NCBI RefSeq assembly: GCF_021412565.1
Contig: NZ_JAKCLJ010000001.1
Coordinates: forward strand, 744,001 to 808,000
Length of the DNA stretch: 64,000 nucleotides
Reading direction: 5' to 3'
Source of the DNA: Shewanella sp. AS1
Lineage (GTDB): Bacteria > Pseudomonadota > Gammaproteobacteria > Enterobacterales > Shewanellaceae
Positions 46,824 to 54,984 of the stretch are shown one piece after another. Each line of letters starts with the position of its first letter. The stretch's first letter is position 1. The translations under genes and the position numbers were made by a program. Under the pieces are notes generated by a model. It ran no database searches. It was not told the DNA's origin and was given only the letters and a program-made list of their open reading frames with translations.

Positions 46824-48227
46824 CTAAATGGTCCAGAACAGGTGACAGATAATATAGAGCACTAACATACTGATAAAGTTGATGATGGCACCGGCTTTCA
46901 TCATGTCAGATTGCTTGATATGACCTGAGCCATAAACGATGGCATTTGGCGGCGTCGCTACCGGCAGCATAAAGGCGCAGGATGCGGCGATGCCGATCAA
47001 CACAGAGAGCATCACAGGGGAGAGTCCCAATGCCTCGGCAATGGCAGCAAACACAGGCACCAGCAGAGCTGCACTGGCTGTGTTACTTGCAAATTCGGTC
47101 AGCATCACCACGAAGAAGATCACCGCCAAGGTAAAGAGTGCCATGTGGGTGTCGCCAAAAATATCGGTTACCCAGTGGGCGAGAAATACACTCGTGCCCG
47201 TAGTTTTGAGGATGGCGCTGAGGGTCAGGCCACCACCAAAGAGGATGAGCACTCCCCAGTCGGTCGTTTTCTCAATCTTTTTCCATTCCACTAAACCTAA
47301 CCCTGCCAGCAGTACTACGGCGCTGAGCGCGACTATGGTATCGAACTGAGCTATGCCGCCCAGTGCTGATGAGATGGGCTTGCTGAAGATCCAGCAGCAC
47401 ACTGTGGCAAGAAAGACAACTAAGGTCAGCCTGCCTTGCAGGCTTAACTGTTCAGTGCTTTTAGGTATGTCGCAAACCACGTTCAGGTTAGGTTTGAAAA
47501 AGAGGTACAGAGCGATCAACATGCTAGGCAGCATCAGGGCCACTGTGATTAAGCCAAACTCTAACCAATCGGCGAAGGTTAAACCGACTTGGGCTGCGGC
47601 AATGGCGTTAGGCGGGCTGCCAACCAGAGTGCCTATACCGCCAATGTTGGCTGAATAGGCTATCCCAAGCAGGATAAACAGGTAGGTGTTCCTGTGCTCT
47701 TTACTGTCTAACTGATTTAAGATCCCCAGGGCTAAGGGCAACATCATGGCGGCAGTGGCGGTATTACTGATCCACATAGAGAGCAGGGCTGTGATCCCAA
47801 ATAACATGATACAAGCGATGCTGAGCTTGCCCTGAGATGCGGTGATCACCTTATGGGCGATACGCCTGTCTATACCTTGATGATTCAAGGCGGCGGCTAA
47901 GACAAATCCACCGAAAAACAGGTAGATGATAGGGTTGGCAAAGTTACTCATTGCCGCCTTGGTTTCGAACACACCCATTAGCACGCCCATAATGGGGATC
48001 AGTATGGCTGTAATACTGATGTGGATCGCTTCAGTCAACCAGAGTATGGCCGCGAAGATAAGAATGGAGAGGCCGACATTGATCTCTTTCTCAAAGGGAA
48101 GCAAGAGATTAAGTAAAACGAATAGCAGCAGATTTCCCAGCACTATATACGCTTTATTCGAGCCGGGGGGCTTCTCTGTCGTTAAGGAAGTCTGTTCCTG
48201 GGTCAGTTCCTGGCTTTGTGATTGCAT
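46824..48227 (-). CDS. DASS/SLC13-family sodium-coupled anion symporter
   Basis: 467 residues with about 11 hydrophobic segments. Two SNT motifs mark the family: [15 protein letters not shown] (~155) and [15 protein letters not shown] (~380), each binding Na+ and substrate carboxylate in known members. [12 protein letters not shown] and [24 protein letters not shown] are further signatures. Substrate probably a di- or tricarboxylate (succinate, malate, citrate) or sulfate; the sequence does not decide. Inner membrane. Single gene, divergent from comEA. Confidence 0.88.
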   Translation of the reverse strand: MQSQSQELTQEQTSLTTEKPPGSNKAYIVLGNLLLFVLLNLLLPFEKEINVGLSILIFAAILWLTEAIHISITAILIPIMGVLMGVFETKAAMSNFANPIIYLFFGGFVLAAALNHQGIDRRIAHKVITASQGKLSIACIMLFGITALLSMWISNTATAAMMLPLALGILNQLDSKEHRNTYLFILLGIAYSANIGGIGTLVGSPPNAIAAAQVGLTFADWLEFGLITVALMLPSMLIALYLFFKPNLNVVCDIPKSTEQLSLQGRLTLVVFLATVCCWIFSKPISSALGGIAQFDTIVALSAVVLLAGLGLVEWKKIEKTTDWGVLILFGGGLTLSAILKTTGTSVFLAHWVTDIFGDTHMALFTLAVIFFVVMLTEFASNTASAALLVPVFAAIAEALGLSPVMLSVLIGIAASCAFMLPVATPPNAIVYGSGHIKQSDMMKAGAIINFISMLVLYIICHLFWTI

Positions 48228-48362
48228 TTAGATGTCCCTATTATTTTTTTAATGGCGTTCACCATATCTGAGCGAAAATCGGCGTCCAAGTTTTTTATTT
48301 TGTAATTAAAACACCGCAAAATTAACAGATTGATAACCTTTGATGGGCGACTTACATAATTG

Positions 48363-48378
48363 TGTGATTTGAATCATG
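48363..48378. promoter_or_regulatory. CRP-like site near the DASS transporter gene
   Basis: TGTGATTTGAATCATG keeps a full TGTGA half and three of five bases of the other half. It lies about 135 bp upstream of the DASS start. CRP control of a carboxylate symporter would be natural, but the match is partial. Confidence 0.4.
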
Positions 48379-48461
48379 TTTTCATGGTGGTTTAAGATCA
48401 AATTTATTCCACCTGCCCCTGCGTCAAACAGCATTTTGAAATAAAGTAAGAATGACAGTCT

Positions 48462-48477
48462 TGTGATCGCGATCTCA
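48462..48477. promoter_or_regulatory. CRP site upstream of comEA
   Basis: TGTGATCGCGATCTCA matches TGTGA-N6-TCACA with one mismatch and has a palindromic ATCGCGAT centre. It lies 132 bp before comEA and 235 bp before the DASS gene on the other side. Confidence 0.6.
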
Positions 48478-48608
48478 TTTGCCTGTTTGTGTGTTGTGCG
48501 CCATATCACTTGTTGGCGATCTTTTTAAACCTGTTCTATGTTTGTTAGGTGGCCATGGAGAGGGAAAGTTGGCCCAAATCAGATAAAAGGATCGACAAGG
48601 AGATAATC

Positions 48609-48899
48609 ATGAAAAAACTGTTCACTGCCATATTGGTTTGTGTCTTGTCTGTGGTGCCTGCTATTGCGGCAGAGCCTGTCACAGTAGAGAAAGCACAAAC
48701 CGTTTCTCAACCAATCAACATCAATACTGCTACCGCCGAGCAATTAGCTGAGCTTCAAGGTATTGGCGAGGCGAAAGCTCAGGCGATAGTTGAGTATCGT
48801 CACGTCAATGGGAATTTTAAATCCATCGATGACCTAGCTCTGGTTAAAGGTATAGGTGCTAAGTTGGTGGAGAAAAACCGAGCCTTACTGACTTTATAA
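48609..48899 (+). CDS. comEA: ComEA-family helix-hairpin-helix DNA-binding protein
   Basis: 96 residues from MKKLFTAILVCVL; the start has CAAGGAGA upstream, so the 20 in-frame codons before it are excluded. Signal peptide ending AIAA, a short linker, then a single helix-hairpin-helix domain: ININTATAEQLAELQGIGEAKAQAIVEYR...FKSIDDLALVKGIGAKLVEKNRALL. Periplasmic DNA-binding protein; in Vibrio ComEA pulls transforming DNA into the periplasm. It is the short Gram-negative form without a membrane anchor. Confidence 0.92.
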   Translation: MKKLFTAILVCVLSVVPAIAAEPVTVEKAQTVSQPININTATAEQLAELQGIGEAKAQAIVEYRHVNGNFKSIDDLALVKGIGAKLVEKNRALLTL

Positions 48900-48917
48900 C
48901 AAGTTGCTATTGCCTCA

Positions 48918-48948
48918 AACAAATACCCGCCAATGCGGGTATTTGTTT
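48918..48948 (+). terminator. Terminator after comEA
   Basis: AACAAATACCCGC-CAAT-GCGGGTATTTGTT, a perfect long stem ending in a T-rich run. Confidence 0.85.
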
Positions 48949-49079
48949 ATAGAGTATGCAATTAGTCATAAAGCCGGCTTATCTGGTGGATATTGACTTG
49001 ATCGCCTGCCGCCCTTAGTGGATAATGCACGCCGTCTTAAGCAATTTTGTCTATAAAATAGTTTAAGAGACTATGGTGA

Positions 49080-49178
49080 CCCTAGGGTCCCTCCGCAATG
49101 ATAACTTGTGAACTCGGCCAGGCCCGGAAGGGAGCAACCGCAGCAGGCGACTCATGTGCCGGAGTGCTGGCTCTAGGG
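49080..49178 (+). ncRNA. ffs: 4.5S RNA (bacterial signal recognition particle RNA)
   Basis: The conserved apical region reads GGCCAGGCCCGGAAGGGAGC followed by AACCGCAGCAG: the GGAA tetraloop and the symmetric and asymmetric internal loops that bind Ffh. The outer stem pairs CCCTAG (49080) with CTAGGG (49173-49178) and CCTCCG with CGGAG. A -10-like TATAAA lies upstream at about 49053. Length ~99 nt fits the small bacterial SRP RNA. Confidence 0.93.
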
Positions 49179-49227
49179 GAACCTCCAATTACCATTATAT
49201 TACAACTATTTACATCGTTTTGACCTG

Positions 49228-49320
49228 AGGTGGTACACTAGGTGGTACATTTGGTCAGCAAAAGCATCATTGAATGACCTCTTCCGCTTTTTAGTTGTTT
49301 AACAATAGTTGTTTAACAAT
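49228..49320. repeat. Two short tandem repeats downstream of ffs
   Basis: AGGTGGTACA occurs twice with 12-bp period (49228 and 49240), inside a TGACC...GGTCA inverted pair (49221-49257). Further on, AGTTGTTTAACAAT is perfectly duplicated in tandem (49293-49306, 49307-49320). No gene is seen between ffs and 49404. Possible scars of recombination or insertion. Confidence 0.55.
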
Positions 49321-49403
49321 AAGCCTCTTATTTATCTGTACTCATTGCGTGTTGAGTTCACTCAGCATTTAATCACTACACATTGCTTGCTGAATAAACT
49401 TTA

Positions 49404-49664
49404 TTACCGTTGCGATTGACTCTTTAAATAGGTACGGGAGCGCTCCATAGCTGCCTGGATCCCCTGTTTCATCTGTTTGAGCTCATGGTAGTTTTCGAAA
49501 AAGTGAGTATCGACCCTGTGGCGGATATAGCGGACCGGGAGTTGATTAAGGGTGACGCAGCAGAGATCGGCCAGATAATCTTCGGGTAACTCATCGAGTA
49601 ACCCTTCGTCAGACAGTAATTCCATTAACAGGATCTCGTAGTAGTTGCGAATTTCCAGTTGCAT
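49404..49664 (-). CDS. ComFB-like (late competence development) family protein
   Basis: 86 residues, all helical by composition. IRNYYEILLMELLSDEG and DYLADLCCVTLNQLPVRYIRHRVDTHFFE match the ComFB pattern (LNxLPxRY) of PF10719. In Bacillus ComFB sits in a competence operon with unknown function; in cyanobacteria ComFB-like proteins bind cyclic-di nucleotides. The start follows AGGGAGAGA. Single gene; the nearness to comEA may be chance. Confidence 0.7.
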   Translation of the reverse strand: MQLEIRNYYEILLMELLSDEGLLDELPEDYLADLCCVTLNQLPVRYIRHRVDTHFFENYHELKQMKQGIQAAMERSRTYLKSQSQR

Positions 49665-49709
49665 AGCTCTCTCCCTGATCTGTATTCAAGTCCAATATTT
49701 ATGAGTCTT

Positions 49710-50615
49710 TTACGGCCACACTCTGTTTGCGGCAATAAATAGTTGTGTATGCCTTTGTGATAATACTAGTGGTTTTTTGCTATAACCGCCGCCAATAACA
49801 CAGGCAATGGGAATATTTTTTTGTTTTGCTGTCGAGATAACATAATGATCCCGCAGATAAATTCCCTGGGTAGAAACACCTAAGTGGCCCAAATCATCAT
49901 CCTGGTGAATGTCGACGCCAGCATCATACAAGATAAGCTCAGGCTGATAGAGGCGAATGGCGAGATCTAAGGTCTGCTTTACAGCCTCTAGATAGCTAGA
50001 TTCCGACGTGCCTTGTGGCAGTTCGATATCGAGATCTGAGTGCTGTTTTCTGGCGGGAAAGTTCGACTGGCAATGGATAGAGCAGCTGATGATATCCGCA
50101 TAATGCTGACTCAAGCTGGCCGTGCCATCCCCTTGATGTACGTCACAGTCGAAAATTAACACCCGGTTCAGGCCATTTTGTGTGATGGCATGATGGGCCG
50201 CTACCATCAGATCGTTAAACAGACAATAACCACTACCAAAATCATAATGAGCATGGTGATAGCCGCCACTGAGTTGCAGGGCGATCCCTTGCTCTTGTGC
50301 CAGCTCACAGGCCAACACTGTACCGCCGACTGAGTAAAGGCTGCGTGTTATCACGGCCTCTGTCAGTGGCAGGCCTAACCGCCTCACCGCTTTTGCATCT
50401 AAGGCTCGACTCATGATCTGCTCGACATAAGTCGGGCTGTGAATTTTCGCTAACGCCTCAGGGGTTATCTGGCTGGGCCGATGAAAATCCTGCGGCTTAG
50501 CAATATGATGGTCGAGCAGGTATTGGTAGAGGGCTTGATACTTAGATTGTGGGAATCTGTGGTGTGAAGGTAACGCCAGCTGAGAATAGCTGGCGTGATA
50601 CACAAGGGCTGGCAT
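49710..50615 (-). CDS. Histone deacetylase family (class IV HDAC-like) amidohydrolase
   Basis: 301 residues, zinc-dependent arginase/deacetylase fold. Motifs: GGYHHAHYDFGSGYCLFNDLMVAA (His-His charge relay), VLIFDCDVHQGDGTA (zinc ligands Asp and His), ILYDAGVDIHQDDDLG (third ligand Asp), and VIGGGYSK. Closest in style to HDAC11-like bacterial proteins. Cytoplasmic; the substrate (acetyl-lysine protein, acetylpolyamine or other acyl-amide) cannot be read from sequence. Start 13 nt after the DUF2057 stop, so these are probably cotranscribed. Confidence 0.9.
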   Translation of the reverse strand: MPALVYHASYSQLALPSHHRFPQSKYQALYQYLLDHHIAKPQDFHRPSQITPEALAKIHSPTYVEQIMSRALDAKAVRRLGLPLTEAVITRSLYSVGGTVLACELAQEQGIALQLSGGYHHAHYDFGSGYCLFNDLMVAAHHAITQNGLNRVLIFDCDVHQGDGTASLSQHYADIISCSIHCQSNFPARKQHSDLDIELPQGTSESSYLEAVKQTLDLAIRLYQPELILYDAGVDIHQDDDLGHLGVSTQGIYLRDHYVISTAKQKNIPIACVIGGGYSKKPLVLSQRHTQLFIAANRVWP

Positions 50616-50630
50616 GAGTCTTACATCGCG

Positions 50631-51323
50631 TTAGAGCTGCTTAATTGCCCAGCTCATAAATTCTTTACGGGTTTGCTCATCGGCGTGTAGCCACCAATAT
50701 TGCAGCATCTGCTGTGCATGATTGGCATCGCCGTTTGCAGGTAATTGGGCAGGTATTTGAGCTGGCAAGGTGGTGGGCACAGCCTCTCCTGCTGCAATAG
50801 ACTGACCTGTTTGAGATAGCTCAGCGCCTGTGCTTGTTGCGGCTGCGGCAGCAGCGTCGATATCAGTCCCGCTCTCGCCAGAGAATATTTTACTCACGAA
50901 GCTGGATTCGGTCAGGTTGGTTTGTACTATCTTATAGTTCACCTCGCCGCCATCTTTACGGGTGATCACCACCTGTGGCGCCTTGGCAAAGGCCTTAGGA
51001 TTTTTAATCACTTTACCTTCGGCGGGTAGTAGCTGGTAATTATGATCGCCATCAACGGCGATAGTGACAATAAAAGGGGAGGACTTTACGAAATCCGGGC
51101 TATCGCTAAAGTCATCTTCAATCATATCATGGTAACGAATGGCGATTTTATGGGTGCCATTGCTCAAATCGAGATCCGCTTTATGGTTGAATTTACTGCT
51201 TGCCACTTGTTGGCCATCGAGGGCCAAATACTCAAATGCCATGGGAATGGTTAGGTTAGCGGCAACAGCCGACGAGGCACTGAACAGAGCGAGTATTGCT
51301 GTGAGTGGTAATACAGATTTCAT
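50631..51323 (-). CDS. DUF2057 (YccT/CsgI-like) family secreted protein
   Basis: 230 residues with a signal peptide (LTAILALFSASSAVAA). The N-terminal domain ANLTIPMAFEYLALDGQQV...DLDLSNGTHKIAIRYHDMIEDD...VKSSPFIVTIAV is the DUF2057 signature. An Ala-rich, Pro-rich linker (TDIDAAAAAATSTG, TTLPAQIPAQLP) leads to a C-terminal helix with NHAQQMLQYWWLHADEQTRKEFMSWAI. Periplasmic; the enterobacterial homologue YccT is reported to restrain curli formation, but transfer of that role here is uncertain. The start follows AAGGAGC. Confidence 0.8.
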   Translation of the reverse strand: MKSVLPLTAILALFSASSAVAANLTIPMAFEYLALDGQQVASSKFNHKADLDLSNGTHKIAIRYHDMIEDDFSDSPDFVKSSPFIVTIAVDGDHNYQLLPAEGKVIKNPKAFAKAPQVVITRKDGGEVNYKIVQTNLTESSFVSKIFSGESGTDIDAAAAAATSTGAELSQTGQSIAAGEAVPTTLPAQIPAQLPANGDANHAQQMLQYWWLHADEQTRKEFMSWAIKQL

Positions 51324-51332
51324 TATTGCTCC

Positions 51333-51995
51333 TTAACGATTGTGACTATTATATGGGCGTTCAAACGCCTGAATTTTATCTTCGATATAGCTGATGGCCT
51401 GACGGCACTTACCTAAGCGGCGGTGTACTAAAAGTATCTCATTTTGCAGTGCAATTTTGTCAGCTCCATGACAATGTTCCAGCTTTAATTGCAAGGTTTC
51501 AATTTTCTGTTCGAACGCCTTTACCCAGTTGAGATGCTTGTTCAGCTCTTCATAGAGCTGATGGCTGTTGTGCATCACGTTGGCCGCGATCCAGTTAAAG
51601 CCACTTTGGGCATGGGCCTGCTGACGGCGCTTGTTGGCACTGGCAAAGCGGGCTGCCCTTTGCTGCTCGGCGGATTTGAGATCCAGACCGGTCGTGCTCA
51701 GGGCGCGTTTGAGTGCGGTGAACCTGTCCTGGATCCCTTCACAACTCAGCGCAATGGTTTCACTGGATATCTTGCCTTTGAGCAGTTGCTCAAGTTGGGT
51801 AATTTTTCTGTCTATCTGTTGAACACAGGGGGCAAGCTGTGCACCTGTCTGCTCAAACAGTTGATGATTAAAGCGCTCAGTGTCACTCAGCAGCTTACGT
51901 TGTCCCTTTGCCAGTTGGCTATCGTGTTGCAACACTTCTTGCTCTAACTGCTTGAGTTGGACTCGTAATCGCCTGATTAGTTCAGTGGTGTTCAT
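51333..51995 (-). CDS. priC: Primosomal replication protein PriC
   Basis: 220 residues, mostly helical. The patterns RFNHQLFEQTG...CVQQIDRKITQLE, ARFASANKRRQQ, and the C-terminal LLVHRRLGKCRQAISYIEDKIQAFE follow PriC. In E. coli PriC restarts stalled forks by loading DnaB on gapped templates and remodelling SSB. It overlaps yfcA by 4 nt (ATGA), so translation is coupled. Confidence 0.85.
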   Translation of the reverse strand: MNTTELIRRLRVQLKQLEQEVLQHDSQLAKGQRKLLSDTERFNHQLFEQTGAQLAPCVQQIDRKITQLEQLLKGKISSETIALSCEGIQDRFTALKRALSTTGLDLKSAEQQRAARFASANKRRQQAHAQSGFNWIAANVMHNSHQLYEELNKHLNWVKAFEQKIETLQLKLEHCHGADKIALQNEILLVHRRLGKCRQAISYIEDKIQAFERPYNSHNR

Positions 51996-52765
51996 ACCCA
52001 GGCACTCCAGGCCAGATTAACGGCGATCAGGATAACGACAGTGATAAACAGGGGGCGAATAAAAGGCGCGCCGAATTTAATGGCGGTGCGAGCGCCAATA
52101 AAGGAGCCTAACATCATGCACAGGCCCATAGACAGGCCGATAAGGATGTTAACCTGACCCAGGAACAGAAAAATAGCCAGAGAAGTAAGATTGCTGATAA
52201 ACGTCATGGCGCGGGCGAGGCCAAGGCTCTCAAGTACAGGTAATTTGTATTGGGACACGCTGCTAATGGTCCAAAATGCGCCGACGGCGGGGCCAGCAAA
52301 ACCATCGTAAAAGCCTAAGGGTAAGCCCTGGCGCCACTGTTTAATTTTTGCTGGGGCCTGTAGCGGCGCAGTGAAATATTTTGCGCCCATGGCATTGGGT
52401 TTTACTAAGGTATAGATAGCGATAATGATGATAATGACGGGCAGCAGTTTTTCCAGCCAGTGATTGTCTATCAGGCAAACAATAAAGGTGCCAAAAATCG
52501 CCCCGATAAAGGTGGCGATGGCGGCGTGATACCAGAAGCTTGGCGTAAAAAAGTGCTTGCGATAGTAAGTGAACGCCGCAATCGATGAACCAAAACTGGC
52601 CGCCAGTTTATTGGTGCCCAAGGTCGCATGGGGTGGAATGCCTATGGTTAACAGCGCAGGAATGGAGAGCAGCCCGCCACCGCCGGCAATGGCATCGATA
52701 AAGCCAGCCAGAAATCCGGCGGCGATTAAAATTGCCCAGCTGCTTGGTTCTAAGAGTAACTCCAA
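51992..52765 (-). CDS. yfcA: TSUP-family permease YfcA (sulfite exporter TauE/SafE family)
   Basis: 257 residues with about eight membrane segments. GFLAGFIDAIAGGGGLLSIPALL and the second repeat LPLGFYDGFAGPAVGAFW are the duplicated TSUP signatures, and ATLGTNKLAASFGS is typical of YfcA. It is an inner-membrane transporter of unknown substrate, perhaps a sulfur-containing anion. The start is TTG (52765), 8 nt after the dinG stop, with TAGGA upstream; no ATG fits. Confidence 0.9.
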   Translation of the reverse strand: MELLLEPSSWAILIAAGFLAGFIDAIAGGGGLLSIPALLTIGIPPHATLGTNKLAASFGSSIAAFTYYRKHFFTPSFWYHAAIATFIGAIFGTFIVCLIDNHWLEKLLPVIIIIIAIYTLVKPNAMGAKYFTAPLQAPAKIKQWRQGLPLGFYDGFAGPAVGAFWTISSVSQYKLPVLESLGLARAMTFISNLTSLAIFLFLGQVNILIGLSMGLCMMLGSFIGARTAIKFGAPFIRPLFITVVILIAVNLAWSAWV

Positions 52766-52773
52766 AGGGGGTC

Positions 52774-54846
52774 CTATTCTATTACCTGACGAAATGGCGG
52801 CAAGGAATCGAGCAGAGATTTACCATAGCGTTTTGTGATAAGTCGTCTGTCCAATATGGTTATGCGGCCATAATCCTCTTCTTTACGCAGTAATCTACCA
52901 CAACTTTGGATCAATTTACGCGATGCATCTGGAATAGTTAATTGCAAAAAGGGATTACCGCCCTTGGCTTTGACATATTCGGCGTGCGCCTGTTCGACCG
53001 GGGAGGTCGGCACAGCGAAGGGCAGTTTGGTGATGATAAGGTTGGTTAAATAGTCGCCTGGCAGATCTAACCCCTCAGAGAAACTACCGGTTCCGAAGAT
53101 GATGCTGACCTTGCCATCGTCACAGCGCTGCTTATGTTTTGTGAGTAGTTGCTGACGCGAGTCTTCCCCCTGGATCAGCAGCTCGGTATTGATTTTGGGG
53201 CGCACCAGTTCGGCAACTTTCTCCATCTGCCAATAGGAGGCAAACAGCACTAAGGTGGCACTTTCCCCCTCCAGCAGGGTGACTATCTGCTCGGCAAGCT
53301 CCTGAGTATAGTTATCATCCGTAGGCTCGCAGCGCATTTTTGGGATAAACAAGGTAGCATTTTGCTGAAAATCGAACGGGCTATCCATGGCCAGATAACG
53401 GCTGCCGTCATTGATGGACAGACCCACCTGATGGGTAAAATGGTTGAAATTATTCAGTGCTCGCAGGGTCGCGCTGCAGAGTACAACCCCGGCGGCCTTC
53501 TCCCAGAGTAAAGATTCGAGCATGAAGCCGACTTCGATGGGGGAGACATTAAACAGATAATCGCTTTGCTTCCCCGGCAACTGCTCGACCCACCTTGCCA
53601 TGGGGGCGCCCTTGGGATTATCTGCCTTGGCGGTCATCTTCCACAATTTGTGCAGGTTTTCTAGGCGTTGCAACATAAAGCCGGTTTCGCTTAAGAGTTG
53701 CTCTGATTGATGTTTGGGCAGTTCGCCATCTTTTATCGCCTCATTGAGCAGTACCAGCATCTTGTTAAACTGCTTGAGCGCATCGTTGCTCGCACTCGCT
53801 AGGTTTTCAGCTTTTATCACTAAGGACTCAGGCAGTTTTCCGTGCTCGAAGCGGATGCGATTTTCAGGGTTATCGAAGGCGGTGGCCTGAGTGTCACAAT
53901 AGTGGGCAACGCCGCTGAGCAGACTACAGAGCTCACTGATATGGTCCTGCATCGCCTGAGCTGGGGCGATGATGTGATTACTCTTTAATTGATTTTGCAG
54001 TTTTGCGCTGGTCTTGGCTATTTTTTCCAGCCAGTCGATGGCGCCTCGCAGTGTGGCCTGGGCGCTGGAGAAATCCCTGGCGACCACAGGTAGGTGGTGA
54101 GCCTCGTCGATAATATAGTAGAGCTCGTCGGGCTCGGGCAGGATCACCCCGCCGCCCAGCTCTAAATCGGCAAACAGTAGGCTGTGGTTGGCTATCAGCA
54201 CATCCCACTCATCTATATCTTCTCGCGCCTTATGAAAGGGGCAATGTCTGTGATTGGCCAGTTGTCTGTGACAGCTGTGTTTGTCGCAGCAGATCTGATT
54301 CCACAGATGATCCGGCAGCGGCGTGCCTAAGGTATCGCGCTCGCCATTCCAACGTTTTTCATGGAAATCTTTTTGCAGCTTCTGTAGCAGGGCTATCTGA
54401 CTCTGATCCGGTTTGGTCTGCCACATGGCCATCTGAGTGCCGTCATCGCCGCCGATAAGCATCTCCAGCTTGGCCAGGCACACATAACGTTGGCGTCCTT
54501 TTACCAGGCCAAAGCTAAAGTCCAGCCCTGAATGCTGTAAAAAGAAGGGCAGATCTTTATGTAGCAGTTGTTCTTGCAGGGCGACTGTGGCGGTGGCGAT
54601 ACAGACCTTTTTCTTGCTGGCGAGCGCCAGTGGAATGGTGCCCAGAATATAGGCGAGGGATTTACCTATGCCCGTACCAGCCTCGACCACTATGATGCGC
54701 CTGTGTTTGTCATATTCCCCTGCAAGCGTCTTTGAGATCTCAGCGACTATGTAATTCTGCTCACGTCTGGAACGAAAGTTGGGCAGTGCAGTTGAGATCG
54801 CCTTATAGATGGTACGGATCTGGTTTTTTACATTGGCTGATAACAT
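52774..54846 (-). CDS. dinG: ATP-dependent DNA helicase DinG
   Basis: 690 residues, SF2 XPD-like helicase. Start placed at MLSANVKNQIRTIYKAIS, which lines up with E. coli DinG; an ATG 11 codons upstream lies inside the LexA box. Walker A EAGTGIGKSLAYIL (~58), four Cys of an Fe-S cluster (YVCLAKLE; CCDKHSCHRQL...CPFHK), DEAH box IIDEAHHLPVVA, and helicase C-terminal motifs FGTGSFSEGLDLPG and QSCGRLLRKEEDYG. It unwinds D-loops, R-loops and forks. First gene of dinG-yfcA-priC; SOS controlled by the box at 54872. Confidence 0.93.
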   Translation of the reverse strand: MLSANVKNQIRTIYKAISTALPNFRSRREQNYIVAEISKTLAGEYDKHRRIIVVEAGTGIGKSLAYILGTIPLALASKKKVCIATATVALQEQLLHKDLPFFLQHSGLDFSFGLVKGRQRYVCLAKLEMLIGGDDGTQMAMWQTKPDQSQIALLQKLQKDFHEKRWNGERDTLGTPLPDHLWNQICCDKHSCHRQLANHRHCPFHKAREDIDEWDVLIANHSLLFADLELGGGVILPEPDELYYIIDEAHHLPVVARDFSSAQATLRGAIDWLEKIAKTSAKLQNQLKSNHIIAPAQAMQDHISELCSLLSGVAHYCDTQATAFDNPENRIRFEHGKLPESLVIKAENLASASNDALKQFNKMLVLLNEAIKDGELPKHQSEQLLSETGFMLQRLENLHKLWKMTAKADNPKGAPMARWVEQLPGKQSDYLFNVSPIEVGFMLESLLWEKAAGVVLCSATLRALNNFNHFTHQVGLSINDGSRYLAMDSPFDFQQNATLFIPKMRCEPTDDNYTQELAEQIVTLLEGESATLVLFASYWQMEKVAELVRPKINTELLIQGEDSRQQLLTKHKQRCDDGKVSIIFGTGSFSEGLDLPGDYLTNLIITKLPFAVPTSPVEQAHAEYVKAKGGNPFLQLTIPDASRKLIQSCGRLLRKEEDYGRITILDRRLITKRYGKSLLDSLPPFRQVIE

Positions 54847-54871
54847 GCAGGCGGCTAGCTGAGAAATAATG

Positions 54872-54887
54872 CTGTACATAATAACAG
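54872..54887. promoter_or_regulatory. LexA (SOS) box between dinG and polB
   Basis: CTGTACATAATAACAG fits CTG-N10-CAG exactly and keeps the A/T-rich centre; outer bases TG...TG also fit partly. It overlaps the upstream alternative dinG ATG and lies 98 bp before polB. Both genes are LexA targets in E. coli (dinG and polB/dinA). Confidence 0.85.
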
Positions 54888-54984
54888 TGATTTCATAGCC
54901 TAAGAAGAGCCTGGCGGCGGATTTTGTCCCTTTATTGGCAAATCTTGCTATAAGTATATGAATTAACTTGGATAGAGAGTCGAT

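Noticed and set aside
48306-48509. 67-codon minus-strand ORF between the DASS gene and comEA
   Set aside because: Covers the CRP-like sites of the divergent promoter region and has no family features.
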